Origin: Tritrichomonas musculus
Lineage: Eukaryota; Parabasalia; Tritrichomonadida; Tritrichomonadidae
Assembly: GCA_039105265.1 (NCBI GenBank)
Contig: JAPFFF010000010.1
Span: 2,170,001 to 2,234,000, forward strand
Direction of reading: 5' to 3'
Length of the DNA: 64,000 nt
The notes under the pieces: model-generated
What the model was told of the DNA's origin: nothing
Database searches by the model: none
What the model saw: the letters and a program-made list of their open reading frames with translations, nothing else
Position numbers and translations under genes: made by a program
Shown here: piece after piece, positions 40,466 to 51,094 of the stretch
Numbering within the stretch: the first letter of the stretch is position 1
How the letters are laid out: every line of letters starts with the position of its first letter

Positions 40466-42274
40466 ATGTCTTTTTTGTTTAAAGAATTGCTATATGCTCC
40501 TGTACTCATGTGTGGATCAATGTCCTTTGGTACAATCATTGCCTTTGGTTCTGCCACCCGAAACATGCTTGAAAAGAAATGGAAAATCAAACTAATACTT
40601 ATTCAACTTTTCCAAGCAGCCCCAGCTTTTGTTTCTATTTTTTCATCAATATTATGGTATAACGTATTGAAAAAACAAAGAAGGAAGGTATGCCTTTCGA
40701 TAATTGGAATTTTTGGAACCATTATTTGGCTTTGTATGCTTACAATGAACAAAGAAACGTTTTGGCCGACAATTATATTACGGGCCTTACTAGGAATTAT
40801 TCTTTCCGGATGTTGTATTATCGTTCCATTATATATTTCAGATATTGCACCACCAGGCAAAAAAGGATTATTCAGCTCTCTCCATGTATGTGGAGTAGTT
40901 CTCTCACATGTTTGCATCAATCTTTTAGGCGTTACAAACAACTGGCGTGCACCAATATATTTCATTGCTCCAGTAATGTTTATTTTAGGCACCTGTATCT
41001 GGCTTATTCCAGACTCACCAATTGATCTACCCAAGATCAAAGCAGCTGAAGCCAAAAAACTCGCCAAACAGCAAGCAAACAAATCAGAGAACGAAGATTC
41101 GACGGAATCCAATTTCTATGATACCGACCAGATATCTTCAGAAAATGTTTCCGAAGCTAACGATCCAGAAAGACCCCCAGTCAACCAGAATCAACCCCCA
41201 CCCCAAATAACCTCTCTTTACAACAAGCGCCTTCTCAAAAAGACGATCACATCCGGCTTCCTTTTCTTCTGGATGCAATGCTGCGGCATCGGCGCTGTTC
41301 AGGAGAACCTGCGACCGTTAATGATGGCGTTAGGCCTTCACATCGATGGCGGTTATCAAGCGGCCATTGCTGTCTCCGCGCAATTCATATCGGCCTTTTT
41401 GAGCTCAATTTTGATCGACTGTTTCGGTTGTAAACGTCTTTACATCGTGTCTGGAACGGGAACTTCCCTTTTCATCTTCCTTCTGGCTCTCAATTGCAAG
41501 TTCGGCTGGAGCAAGTGGCTCCCGATGATCACGATCTTCTGCTTCCAGTTCTTCTTCGGCATCGGCATTGGAAACGTGCCGTACGTCTTCACGACGCAGG
41601 CGATTCCAATGAACCTTCGCCCGCGCGGAATGTCAATCGGCGCGTCCCTCCTCTGGACCGGCGCCTTCATCGTGATGTTCCTCTGGGGCTACATACGCGA
41701 CGGCATCCAGCACTTCGGGCTCTTCATGGTCCTCACGTGCACGAACCTTGTTGCGCTTTTCTTCGGCATCTTCTTCCTCGACGACGTCCCGAAGACATCT
41801 CCAAATGCAGCCCAAAATGCAGGCCAAAATGCAGGCCAGTCAAAGGAAGGCGGTTTGAGTGACCTGCTCCACGAACTGGATGACAAAAAGTGCTCCTGCA
41901 TCATCAGAAACAAGGACAAGAAGTACTCATTCAGCAACAGAGGCGTCAGAGACTTGTACGAAGTTGTGAAGAACAAGGCTGAGATACTCAAAGGTGCTGA
42001 CGTCGCCGACAAAATAATCGGACACGGAGCTGCTGTCTTGCTCGTCCAGGGAGGCGCAAAGAACGTCATCACGCACATCGTCAGCAAGTCAGGACTCGAG
42101 TTCCTCAAGATGAATGAAGTCAACGTCGTGTACGATGACGAGGTCGACCACATCATGAACAGAGAGAAGAACGACTGGTGCCCATTGGAAAAGAGCCTCA
42201 ATAACATTAGCGACGTCGACGACATAATGGTAATTATTGGCCAAAATGTAAATAATACAGAAGATAGTAATTAA
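40466..42274 (+). CDS. MFS sugar-transporter-like protein fused to DUF1893
   Basis: 602 residues. Residues 1-445 form about 12 membrane segments of the sugar porter group (PALMIGSMSFG-like first helix; LLGIILSGCCIIVPLYISDI with APPGKKG; IYFIAPVMFILGTCIWLIPD with SP in the PESP position; IPMNLRPRGMSIGASLLWTG). After a repeated linker (QNAGQNAGQ, 452-461), residues 465-590 match DUF1893/TM1506, a deaminase-like fold found in bacteria and archaea: CSCIIRNKDKKYSFSNRGVR, DVADKIIGHGAAVLLVQGGA, then MNREKNDWCPLEKSL ('INRDGTGMCPME'). That fusion is unusual. From about 41270 to 42200 the coding sequence is markedly G+C-rich with mostly G/C third positions, unlike the 5' part and neighbours. All frames on the other strand here are shadows of this composition. 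Confidence 0.85.
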   Translation: MSFLFKELLYAPVLMCGSMSFGTIIAFGSATRNMLEKKWKIKLILIQLFQAAPAFVSIFSSILWYNVLKKQRRKVCLSIIGIFGTIIWLCMLTMNKETFWPTIILRALLGIILSGCCIIVPLYISDIAPPGKKGLFSSLHVCGVVLSHVCINLLGVTNNWRAPIYFIAPVMFILGTCIWLIPDSPIDLPKIKAAEAKKLAKQQANKSENEDSTESNFYDTDQISSENVSEANDPERPPVNQNQPPPQITSLYNKRLLKKTITSGFLFFWMQCCGIGAVQENLRPLMMALGLHIDGGYQAAIAVSAQFISAFLSSILIDCFGCKRLYIVSGTGTSLFIFLLALNCKFGWSKWLPMITIFCFQFFFGIGIGNVPYVFTTQAIPMNLRPRGMSIGASLLWTGAFIVMFLWGYIRDGIQHFGLFMVLTCTNLVALFFGIFFLDDVPKTSPNAAQNAGQNAGQSKEGGLSDLLHELDDKKCSCIIRNKDKKYSFSNRGVRDLYEVVKNKAEILKGADVADKIIGHGAAVLLVQGGAKNVITHIVSKSGLEFLKMNEVNVVYDDEVDHIMNREKNDWCPLEKSLNNISDVDDIMVIIGQNVNNTEDSN

Positions 42275-42485
42275 CTCTATTTAAACTATTTATTATTCTA
42301 ATTTGTGTTTTATTGTTTTTGCGTAGGATTCATATGATATCATTTTGTAATTTTATATTCGATTCATATTTGAGAAGGAAAAAAGGTAAAAATATATGAA
42401 TATTAATATCATTTAAATCATAAGAATTTAAAACAGTCTTTATCTTCCAAATTTAAAACTCAAGAATATAAAAATAGCAAAAAAA

Positions 42486-42558
42486 GTTCGATGGACGGAT
42501 TCGAACCATCAACTCTGAGAGCATGAATCTCATGAACTACCTCTTGTTCCACATCGCA
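42486..42558 (-). tRNA. tRNA-Met (CAT), elongator type
   Basis: The minus strand folds fully: acceptor TGCGATG/CATCGAA (one G-A mismatch at pair 2-71), D stem GAAC/GTTC, anticodon stem TGAGA/TCTCA with loop TTCATGC (anticodon CAT), T stem GATGG/CCGTC with TTCGAAT loop. A T-run follows directly. The standard TTC T loop (initiators often have A in it) and A-T/weak acceptor end argue for elongator rather than initiator, without proof. Confidence 0.85.
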
Positions 42559-42811
42559 TTTCTGCATTTTTACTTGATATTAAATTTTTCTATATATATT
42601 TAAATGCCGGCATTATATTATCATTTTTTTTTTTTTTTAAATGAAAGTATTGAATATTATTAATTAACAATTTTATATCATTATAGCTCCAATAAATCAT
42701 TTCTTATTTATAACGTACCTGAAAGGGCAAACCACTATATATATATATATATGAAGAAATCAGTATAAGTAGCTTTCAGTTGCTCTTTTATGACATAGTA
42801 TTTCAAATTTC

Positions 42812-42850
<39 letters not shown>

Positions 42851-43413
42851 ATATGTATTTTATTAACTTATCAAATAATTTAAACTGATTTTTTTTGTTT
42901 GATGTTCTTTTATTATTTTGATTCTATTATGGTTTATAAAAATATTTTTATTCATAAACTCATTTTTTTTTATAAACGAATATTTATATTTTTGTTACAT
43001 ACCCTCATTTTAATAGTAATCACTCAATTTTTTTTATAATATATATTAATTAGTATAAAATTTTTCAAAGTTCGATATTGCACTGATTTAAATCTTTTAA
43101 AAAATAGTCCTTATGATATATTTTGTATCCAATAATAAATTAATCAGCTCAAAATAATATTATGTTAACTTTTATCTGGAAATATCATAAATATTATTTT
43201 ATTTTTTCTGTTAAATTAAATGTTTCCAAACTAATAATTTAATATTTTATTTATTTAACTGTTTTTCAAATAATAATTAATCATATAATTATTTCTTATG
43301 AAGTTATTCTTGCGATAAATATTTTTATTTCATGAATTTTTTGTGAACATTTGAAAGGGTTATTTTATGAATTTATCAGTTACCTTGAAATGTTAAAAAT
43401 CTCTTTTTTGAGC

Positions 43414-43459
43414 GATCAATCTTTTGCGGGGCTGGAACCAGCCCCGCAAAAGATTGGTC
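43414..43459. repeat. 46-bp G+C-cored perfect hairpin
   Basis: GATCAATCTTTTGCGGGG, CTGG, AA, CCAG, CCCCGCAAAAGATTGGTC: a 22-bp stem with one mismatch and a 2-base loop, in an A+T desert. Confidence 0.85.
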
Positions 43460-43463
43460 GTTA

Positions 43464-43480
43464 TGGGGGCGAAGCCCCCA
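43464..43480. repeat. 17-bp hairpin with GCGAAGC core
   Basis: TGGGGGC, GAA, GCCCCCA: a perfect 7-bp stem closed by the mini-hairpin heptamer GCGAAGC, four bases after the larger hairpin. Confidence 0.85.
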
Positions 43481-45305
43481 TTAAAAACACTTATAATTTT
43501 TTCATTCATTTCAGTTATAATATATCTTTTTAGAAAAGTCTATATAGCACAAATTTTTTAATTATTTCCAATGTTTATTAAAATATTGACCTAATAACTT
43601 TTTAAAACGCTCTTTTGAAATTTTATAAAAACTTTTCTAACATTTGAAAAAAAAAAAAATACTATTTTCTTAAATTTTTATAAAATTGATCTTTCTTATA
43701 AAATATCCAAAACCACTAGATATACATACTTAAATAAAATCTTTTTTTTATTTTCTGATTTGACTGAATTTCATTCATATCTAAAAACTCAATCATATTT
43801 CGTTATTTTTAAAATTATTCTTATTAACCAATATAAAATATCGTGGCAACAGCACTTTTTTATAATATTTTCATATAGATGATATCTTTCTTCATTTTAA
43901 AATTTGGATCATATTTCACACTTATGTATTTCTTTAATCATTAACATACTTCACACTTATGACAATTTTATTAATCATTAAAAATAAATAGATAATAAAA
44001 AACAAATGTTTCATTTTATTTTTAACTTTTTAAGAGGCTATTTGGCAACATTGTGACAGCTTTTCTAGTTTATTCAAGTTTTATATTAGATTATGGAACT
44101 TACTTATATTTAAATATAAGTAATACGATTTTCATAATGTTATTCAGAAATTAAATAAAATATGAAGGAATGTAGGAACAAATCTGAAATGAGTATAATT
44201 TCTCGAAGGCATGTTTAGAATAATGATCCTTTCCAACGAATATATGAGTATAATATTTATTATCAGAAATTTTGAATAAATAACCTTTTCGAGTATTGAA
44301 ATATTTGATTGAAATATTTGATTGAAATATTCATATAATATTTGAGAAAGGATCCTTTATATATATATATGTATAAGATGTTTAGAAAGGACCATTTGAT
44401 TTTATTTCAATGTTATTTTATGGAAAAGAATTATGAATTTGGTAACATGTATGATTGATTACAATTATAAAACTTTTATTATATGAAATTATTTATTTCA
44501 AATAAAGAATCTTTCAAAAAACATATGAAATATTTGTGTAGAATGCTCTGATTTTTTTATATCAATATCTATCATTTGTAACTCATGATGGAGAATAATT
44601 TATTTAAATATATTAAAATATTTATAGAATAAAAAAAAAATAATAGAAAGCCAGAAAGCTTAAAATGATAAAATATTTCTTTTAGATATACTCTTAATGA
44701 ACATATTATATATAAATGAATATGAAAAAGAATAAATAAAATATATCTTTTTGAATAGCTAAGAATTGATTTATTTTCCATCATATGAAGGAATCATTTA
44801 AAAAAAAGCTTTTTTAAAAAAAGAATACTATGAATTTTTGTTATTAAAATGGTCCTTTCTAGAAAATATGATGACAAAATTATGATATACAATAGAAAAT
44901 AATAACGATCTTATGCATCTTTTTGAATTATTTTTATAACAATCATTTTCAATATTGAATATTTATAATATCTCATTAAGTCCAAGTGTCAATTTTTCTA
45001 TCATAAAATTTATTTTACAATAAAATTACTTGAAGCATATTAAAAAAGGTCCTTTCTAAATTCAAAAAGTTTCAAAAAATTCAATACACGTTGGAAACAA
45101 TAGGAACGAGTTTATATTTATGTTATTGAAATCAAAATCTTCAATATTGAAATTTTGAAATACTTACTAATCTTAAAATAGAAACTTTCAGATATCTTTG
45201 ATAAAAATATCAAGGTTTTTTCTTCCAAATCCAAGATTATTTTAATTGTAAATTTGAAATCATAAAAATGTGAAATTAAGAATTTGAAATAAAATTTTGA
45301 TCATA

Positions 45306-45310
45306 TCACT
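45306..45310 (+). promoter_or_regulatory. Initiator-like TCACT before the Cys-rich gene
   Basis: TCACTTTTTTT about 20 bases before the ATG at 45328 matches TCAY(T/A) well. Confidence 0.45.
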
Positions 45311-45327
45311 TTTTTTGTTTAAATAAA

Positions 45328-48300
45328 ATGCTCCTTTTTATTCAACTTGTTCTCAAATTCAGCTCTTCTTTGGCCGAGAAAGATAAAAAATTACCACGTG
45401 ATGTTCAATACTGCGATTCGTATTCAACCACTGACATCACGGTTTGCTCAAAATGTATAAAAGGATATGGGTTAGATTATGATTCAAATGATAAGCCATT
45501 AAACTCATGTAGTAAATGTCCAGAATATTGTTTAAGTTGTTCAAGATCAGATTGGTGTGAAATTTGTGATTCATATTCATATTTTATTTATGATGAGATG
45601 GGTCATTCAACAGGTCGATGCGAATTCTATCCTAAAAATTGCACAAAGCAAAATAATAAATGTGAATGCCCTTATGGCCAAGGTCACCTATTAGATAAAA
45701 ATGGAAATCAAACTGGATATTGTGTTCCATGTGAACCAAACTGTTATGAATGCCAAGAAAATGCAGAAATATGTACATCATGCCGTTACCAATATGGCCC
45801 AGTATTAGATGAAAATGGATCTAATACAGGTAAATGTCGTCTGTGCGAAGGAGAATGTGAATATTGCGAAAACAATTACAAAATATGCACGACTTGCATA
45901 GGGGGTCCTGAATTAGATGAAAATGGCGAGTTTACAGGAAAATGTATTAAATGTCCAAATTGCCAAAATTGTAAAAAAAATTACAAATTTTGTGATGAAT
46001 GCTCCGAAGAATTTGGACCGGTTTTAGATAGCCAAGGAAAGAAAACAGGAAAATGTTCACGTTGCGGCGAAGGTTGTGAAAGATGTGAAGATGATTACCG
46101 TGTTTGTACCAGATGTGCATACAGATATGGTCTGGTTAAATCAACAGGAAAATGCTCTCCATGTCCTGCTAATTGTATGGGATGCGAATATTCAGATTTT
46201 TGTGATGAGTGCCTTTCATATTATGGTCCTGTACTAGGACCAGATGGAGAACCAACAGGAAAATGCAAAATATGCCCAGATGGATGCCACGATTGCGATG
46301 ATGACTCAGATTTTTGTAACAAATGCACAACTTCGACGATGTTTGATGAAAATGGAAAAGAAACTGGAAGATGCGGGTTTTGCCAAGAAAATTGTGATGA
46401 ATGTTATGAAAAAACAGGTCTTTGTAAGCGTTGCTATTATGGATATGGTCTAGAAATAAATCTCCAGGGAAAAAGTACTGGTAAATGTTTGCGTTGTTCA
46501 GAAGGTTGTTCATCATGTGGAGCAAATTCAGCAGTTTGCGATTATTGTAATACTGGTTATGGTTTAGCAAATGAAGAAGAGAAAAAATGTAAGAAATGTC
46601 AAGATGGCTGTGAAATGTGTTACGACGATTATACTAAATGTATCAAGTGTTATGATGGTTATGCTAATTTTGATAGTCAGTGTATAAAATGCCCCGATAA
46701 TTGTTTAAACTGTGATCATGATCCGGCCAAATGCTCAGTTTGTTATGATGGATATGGCTTTGAAATAGGTGATGATAATGTAAAAACAGGTAAATGTATG
46801 AAATGCATCGAAAATTGTAGGTATTGCGGTAACAATTCAAAAGTCTGCATAGTATGTGAAGATGGTTTTGGATTTGCGTATGAAGATGAAGAGAAAGGCA
46901 CGATGAAATGTGTAAAATGTCCAGAAAATTGCGTTTCATGTTTAATAAATGCAACAAAATGTACTTCATGCAATGAAGGCTATGGTTATGTACTAGATGA
47001 TCAAGGAGAATCAACAGGAAAATGTGGCAAATGCCCTGCAAATTGTGATGAATGTTACCTCGATCACACAATTTGTAATAAATGTGCAACTTCATTCGGA
47101 CACAATAAAACAAATGGAAATAATAAAGCAGCTGAACAATGTGTTCCATGTGAGTCAAAATACTGTTCTGATTGTAATACCGATTATACATATTGTAGAT
47201 ATTGTTTAGATGGAGGAGATCATTATAGCCAAGTTATTGGTGATGATGGATTTTACACTGGAAAATGCATGTCATGCCCTATTGAATGCTATGATTGTGA
47301 TACTAAGCAATGTCTATCCTGTAACGCAGGTTATGGTCCCATTATAGATGGTTCTCCAAATATCAGATGTGGAAAATGCCCTGATAATTGTTTTGATTGC
47401 GAATGGAATAACAAAATTTGCAAAGAATGTTTAATTGGATATGATTTTGAAAGAGATGAAAATGATAAAATAACAGGAAAATGTATAAAGTGTCCCGATA
47501 ATTGTGGCTATTGCTCTAATTCACAGACATGCGATAAATGCTGGGAAGGTTTCGTATTAGATGAGAATAGAAAATGTGTTCCTTGTCCTGATGGTTGTTT
47601 AGATTGCTATAATCCAAATTCTAACTCATGCATTAATTGCTTAGACGGTTATTATAGTTCTGGTGACAAATGTCTAAAATGTGTTGAAAACTGCGAATAT
47701 TGCTATAGAGAAAACAAATGTGAGAGATGCATAGAAGGTTTTGAAGAAGTATCATATCCTAATGATACCAAATTATGCGTTCCATGTCCTGAAAATTGTG
47801 CGGGATGTTATGGTAAAGATTTGGGATGCACTCGTTGTTTTGATGGATATGGATTCAAGTATGAAAACGGAATTAGATCAAATAAATGCGCTAAATGTGA
47901 AGATAAAAATTGTCTTTACTGTCAATTTGATACTAATGACTGTTACAACTGCAAAAAAGGTTATTGCATTGAATCTCCTGCCAACTCTCCATACAATCAT
48001 TATTGTGTTCCATGCTCTGATGATACTGAAGAGCCAACCAAGTGTTTAGTTGAAGGTTGTATAAAATGCGTGCCTCAGACATCAGATAAATGCCAAGAAT
48101 GTGAATCTTCACTTATTTTAGATGAAAATATGAAATGTGTAAAGCCAAGTGATATTACACCTAAACCAGAACCAACACCAGTTGTAATTGAAGTAGATCA
48201 TAAAGAAATTACAGATGGAAAGTATTCACCTGATTTAGATTCAAAATATGAAGATGCACCATCAATAGAAATACAATTTAATTTCTACAAAGACAAGGAT

Positions 48301-49245
48301 GTTAATGAAGTTGTGATTAAAAATGAAAAGAAGAGGAAAGTTATCTTTACAATACCAGAAGGGTTTACAGAGTTGACATTTTCTGTGTCAAGTATGAGTC
48401 TTGACGAATTTGATTTGATTAATTCTGCAGATTATATCAAAATAAACTTAGATCAATCAGCATCTGCATCAATCAAACAAGGAAAAGGCCAAATTGAAAT
48501 AAATAGCACCAAAGAAAATGACAAAGTTAATTTGAAACAAGTTCAACCAGCATCAAAAGATTTCACAATCATTCCAATTACACAAGTTGTAATCAAAGAA
48601 GTTCAATTCAGTGAAACTGGTGGCGCTCTAATTGTTCAGTCTGATGATAATAAGAAAGTTGAAGTTCAATCAATCAAAGTTCAACCTGGAAGAGAAGGCA
48701 AAATTGAAAATGCCAAAATTAAAGGAGAAGTGACATTTGCTTCATTTTCAAACCTTAACATCAATGAAAAAGTCGATTTAAGTGAATCTACTCTCGATTT
48801 CTCTTACAGCACATCCGCACTCGGCAACAAAGGAAAGGCTCCACTGAGTGGAGTGATCAGTAGCAAGCCTAAGGGCATTACTATTACATCACGAAAAGAT
48901 AGCACTTGGCTCGATGTAGAAAAACTTCTCCTTGCTGAATCAACAAATGAATTTGATTGCGAATCTTGGGGAGATATGATTGATTTCAAATCTTCAGGTA
49001 AATTGAACGACCACATTTGTCAAAACGAAAATAACGTTCATCGTCTTTTTGCTGTTGAAAATCCTGACAAGAAGAGCGGTGGCAAAGGACTAAATGGAGG
49101 AGTTATTGCAGCAATTGTAATCGCCGTCGTTGTCGTCGTTGGAGCTATCGTATTCGTCCTGGTTTATTTCCTCGTCATTAAAAAGAGGAGATCTAAAGAA
49201 TCATCTGTATCTGAAGGTGATAATAAAAATGCAGATGAAGTCTAA
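45328..49245 (+). CDS. Large Cys-rich (furin/VSP-like repeat) membrane surface protein
   Basis: 1305 residues: a short signal peptide (MLLFIQLVLKFSSSLAE), then about 930 residues of Cys-rich units of 35-45 residues with the pattern CxxCPxNCxxCxxxxxxCxxCxxGYGxxxDxxGxxTGKC. The units resemble furin-like/EGF-like modules of Giardia VSPs and other protist surface proteins. At about 955 the Cys units end in a Pro-rich hinge (PKPEPTPVVIEVD). A roughly 270-residue Cys-poor, beta-rich stalk follows. One membrane helix lies near the end (about 1262-1288, VIAAIVIAVVVVVGAIVFVL), then a basic cytosolic tail (KKRRSKES). It is a type I membrane protein on the cell surface, likely for adhesion or protection against proteases; that role is inferred. 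Repeat units differ, so it is not a recent expansion. Confidence 0.85.
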   Translation: MLLFIQLVLKFSSSLAEKDKKLPRDVQYCDSYSTTDITVCSKCIKGYGLDYDSNDKPLNSCSKCPEYCLSCSRSDWCEICDSYSYFIYDEMGHSTGRCEFYPKNCTKQNNKCECPYGQGHLLDKNGNQTGYCVPCEPNCYECQENAEICTSCRYQYGPVLDENGSNTGKCRLCEGECEYCENNYKICTTCIGGPELDENGEFTGKCIKCPNCQNCKKNYKFCDECSEEFGPVLDSQGKKTGKCSRCGEGCERCEDDYRVCTRCAYRYGLVKSTGKCSPCPANCMGCEYSDFCDECLSYYGPVLGPDGEPTGKCKICPDGCHDCDDDSDFCNKCTTSTMFDENGKETGRCGFCQENCDECYEKTGLCKRCYYGYGLEINLQGKSTGKCLRCSEGCSSCGANSAVCDYCNTGYGLANEEEKKCKKCQDGCEMCYDDYTKCIKCYDGYANFDSQCIKCPDNCLNCDHDPAKCSVCYDGYGFEIGDDNVKTGKCMKCIENCRYCGNNSKVCIVCEDGFGFAYEDEEKGTMKCVKCPENCVSCLINATKCTSCNEGYGYVLDDQGESTGKCGKCPANCDECYLDHTICNKCATSFGHNKTNGNNKAAEQCVPCESKYCSDCNTDYTYCRYCLDGGDHYSQVIGDDGFYTGKCMSCPIECYDCDTKQCLSCNAGYGPIIDGSPNIRCGKCPDNCFDCEWNNKICKECLIGYDFERDENDKITGKCIKCPDNCGYCSNSQTCDKCWEGFVLDENRKCVPCPDGCLDCYNPNSNSCINCLDGYYSSGDKCLKCVENCEYCYRENKCERCIEGFEEVSYPNDTKLCVPCPENCAGCYGKDLGCTRCFDGYGFKYENGIRSNKCAKCEDKNCLYCQFDTNDCYNCKKGYCIESPANSPYNHYCVPCSDDTEEPTKCLVEGCIKCVPQTSDKCQECESSLILDENMKCVKPSDITPKPEPTPVVIEVDHKEITDGKYSPDLDSKYEDAPSIEIQFNFYKDKDVNEVVIKNEKKRKVIFTIPEGFTELTFSVSSMSLDEFDLINSADYIKINLDQSASASIKQGKGQIEINSTKENDKVNLKQVQPASKDFTIIPITQVVIKEVQFSETGGALIVQSDDNKKVEVQSIKVQPGREGKIENAKIKGEVTFASFSNLNINEKVDLSESTLDFSYSTSALGNKGKAPLSGVISSKPKGITITSRKDSTWLDVEKLLLAESTNEFDCESWGDMIDFKSSGKLNDHICQNENNVHRLFAVENPDKKSGGKGLNGGVIAAIVIAVVVVVGAIVFVLVYFLVIKKRRSKESSVSEGDNKNADEV

Positions 49246-50136
49246 TTTGGCAATTTAATTAATCCAAGAAAATTGAATAGGTTTGAATAAACCTGAAAAA
49301 TTTTTTATTTTTATTTTTTTTTTTTTATTTTTTATTTTTTTTTTTTTTTTTTTTTATCGTCTGCTTTTTATTTTAATTGATGATTATGAATAATAAGATT
49401 TTGATTTTTTTTTTTTTTGAAAATGTGTGCTCGCTGGATTAAAAATTAAATGCTTCAGAAATAATTGAGATAACACTCAGAAATTTAAGAAATTCAATGA
49501 AAAAATCTTTATCAATAAAGTGTAAAGATGAAGCGATTTTTTTTTTTTCAATGAACTCACTTTCTAGATTCTTTAGTGCCATTTCATATATATATATATT
49601 ATTATTAAGCTGGTTAAGACTAGATTTTCGATATCGATAATTGATCCATTTTTCTGACATCAATACCAAATCAAAAAAAATATCTCTGATATCAATAATG
49701 AATAAAGGATCGATTATTGATATTGAAATCTTTTTTGACATATCAAAATTTTAAAACTTAAACTGATTACTTCATATATCAGTTATAAAATTTTATATAA
49801 ATTGATTCTTTTACATAATAAGTTAGAATTTATTTATTTTATGTCATTGAAGTATTATTTATAATGATTTTTGCAGGAATTAATTTCGATTAATCAAGAT
49901 TCGATATCAAAAGAATATTTTTTTTTTGTATCGCATTTTTTACTTGATAATTGAATTCATTAATTAAAATTTACAATCAATAACATTTTAATATCGGTTA
50001 TCTGAGTTAAAAAAGTGCCAAACTTGATAATTGATATCAGAATAACAAACCTAATTTTTATCATGGAAGATTAAGACATAAAAAAATGAAATATGAAGTG
50101 CATTTTTCGGAGTTTGGGTATTAATTCATTTTTTAA
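49246..50136. other. Intergenic region, poly-T tracts
   Basis: Long T-runs (49307-49358) and A+T-rich sequence. A 100-residue minus-strand frame (49439-49741) is rich in I, F, K and N and I judge it a chance frame. Confidence 0.45.
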
Positions 50137-51094
50137 ATGAATTCATGGATCAACTCGAATAAAGTTAGCCTTTTCTGAGTCTCAATCAAAAAGTGAAAAT
50201 CCTTCTGAAAAAATAATCAAATAAAAATAATAAAAAAAAACGTGATAAAACGCAAAAGTTTCAAAAAAACGTATTTTAAATAATTCAGCTATTTTTATAC
50301 AAATATGCTATTTATATGAATTACAAATTTGTTATTATATAAATGTGATATTTTTAATATTATATTTAAGATAAAAATCTACTTTTTAAAATTTTTTTGT
50401 AAGATAATGGTATTTTTAAAATGATCGTTATGCTCTCAATTTTATTTTCTTTATTCGCCTTCGATACTTAATCATTTTATGGTGCTTTAATTTATTCATA
50501 GGAGATAAAACAAATATGTGAAAATCTGACCAATTGACACATAAGATCTTGGATGATTATTTTCTATGAATTTCATAACTTTTTGAATGCTTTCATTGAA
50601 TTGCATTAATTTTTTTAAACATTTTGAAATTAACATTTATTGATTATAAATTAAATAAAATAATTATTCATATATTACTTATTAGTTAAAACTCTTTATT
50701 TTTGTTTTTCATTAATTTTTATTTGAGAAAAATGTAGATAATGTCTAAAAATGCAATGTTTAGCAATTATCTTTGGAACATATGCTAAAAATTTTAATTT
50801 TTTTACTGTATTAATTTTTATATATGATGTGTAATAACATATATAACTCGCTAACATTTTTGAAGAAAATAGTTTGGTTTTATTACGTTTATAAAAAAAT
50901 AATCTTTTTATGTCACAAAGTTTTTACCATTTTTTACAGTAAGCCGCGGGATGTAGTCTCAGTAAAAATTATGGAAAAATATAAAAAGATTTGTTTTTTC
51001 AATTATTTTATTTAGATTAACTTTTCTGAATGATTTCCACTTTTTGAAAGTTATTCAGAAAAGACTAACTATACTTCAGTTGATCCGAATTCAT
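50137..51094. mobile_element. 0.96-kb element with long imperfect terminal inverted repeats
   Basis: ATGAATTCATGGATCAACT then GTTAGCCTTTTCTGA and TCAAAAAGTG.AAATC on the left are mirrored on the right as GATT.CACTTTTTGA, TCAGAAAAGACTAAC and GTTGATCCGAATTCAT. The arms of about 85 bp are imperfect, so the element is old. No target duplication could be fixed and no coding is seen; the 63-residue frame at 50824 is low-complexity. Confidence 0.55.

Larger units (their letters stand above)
42560..45300. other. 2.7-kb A+T desert with two G+C-rich hairpins
   Basis: No gene-like frame. It contains poly-T near 42818-42848 and AT microsatellite near 42740. Inverted words AGAAAGGACCAT (about 44381) and ATGGTCCTTTCT (about 44850) may be the worn ends of a roughly 490-bp element. 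The two hairpins at 43414-43480 stand out by composition. Confidence 0.5.

Noticed and set aside
41440-42225. Several long frames on both strands within the MFS gene
   Set aside because: Shadows caused by the G+C-rich composition there; only the 602-residue frame has membrane helices and family motifs.
43414-43480. Rho-independent-type terminator
   Set aside because: Not a bacterial genome, no gene ends nearby and no following T-run.
44378-44866. Possible 490-bp inverted-repeat element (AGAAAGGACCAT)
   Set aside because: Only about 15 bp match and further copies of the word lie nearby (44224, 45048), so ends cannot be fixed.
46169-47209. Long minus-strand frames in the Cys-rich gene
   Set aside because: Antisense shadows of the Cys-repeat coding sequence, rich in H, L and N.
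49439-49741. 100-residue minus-strand ORF
   Set aside because: Composition I/F/K/N-rich, no motif, spans homopolymers.
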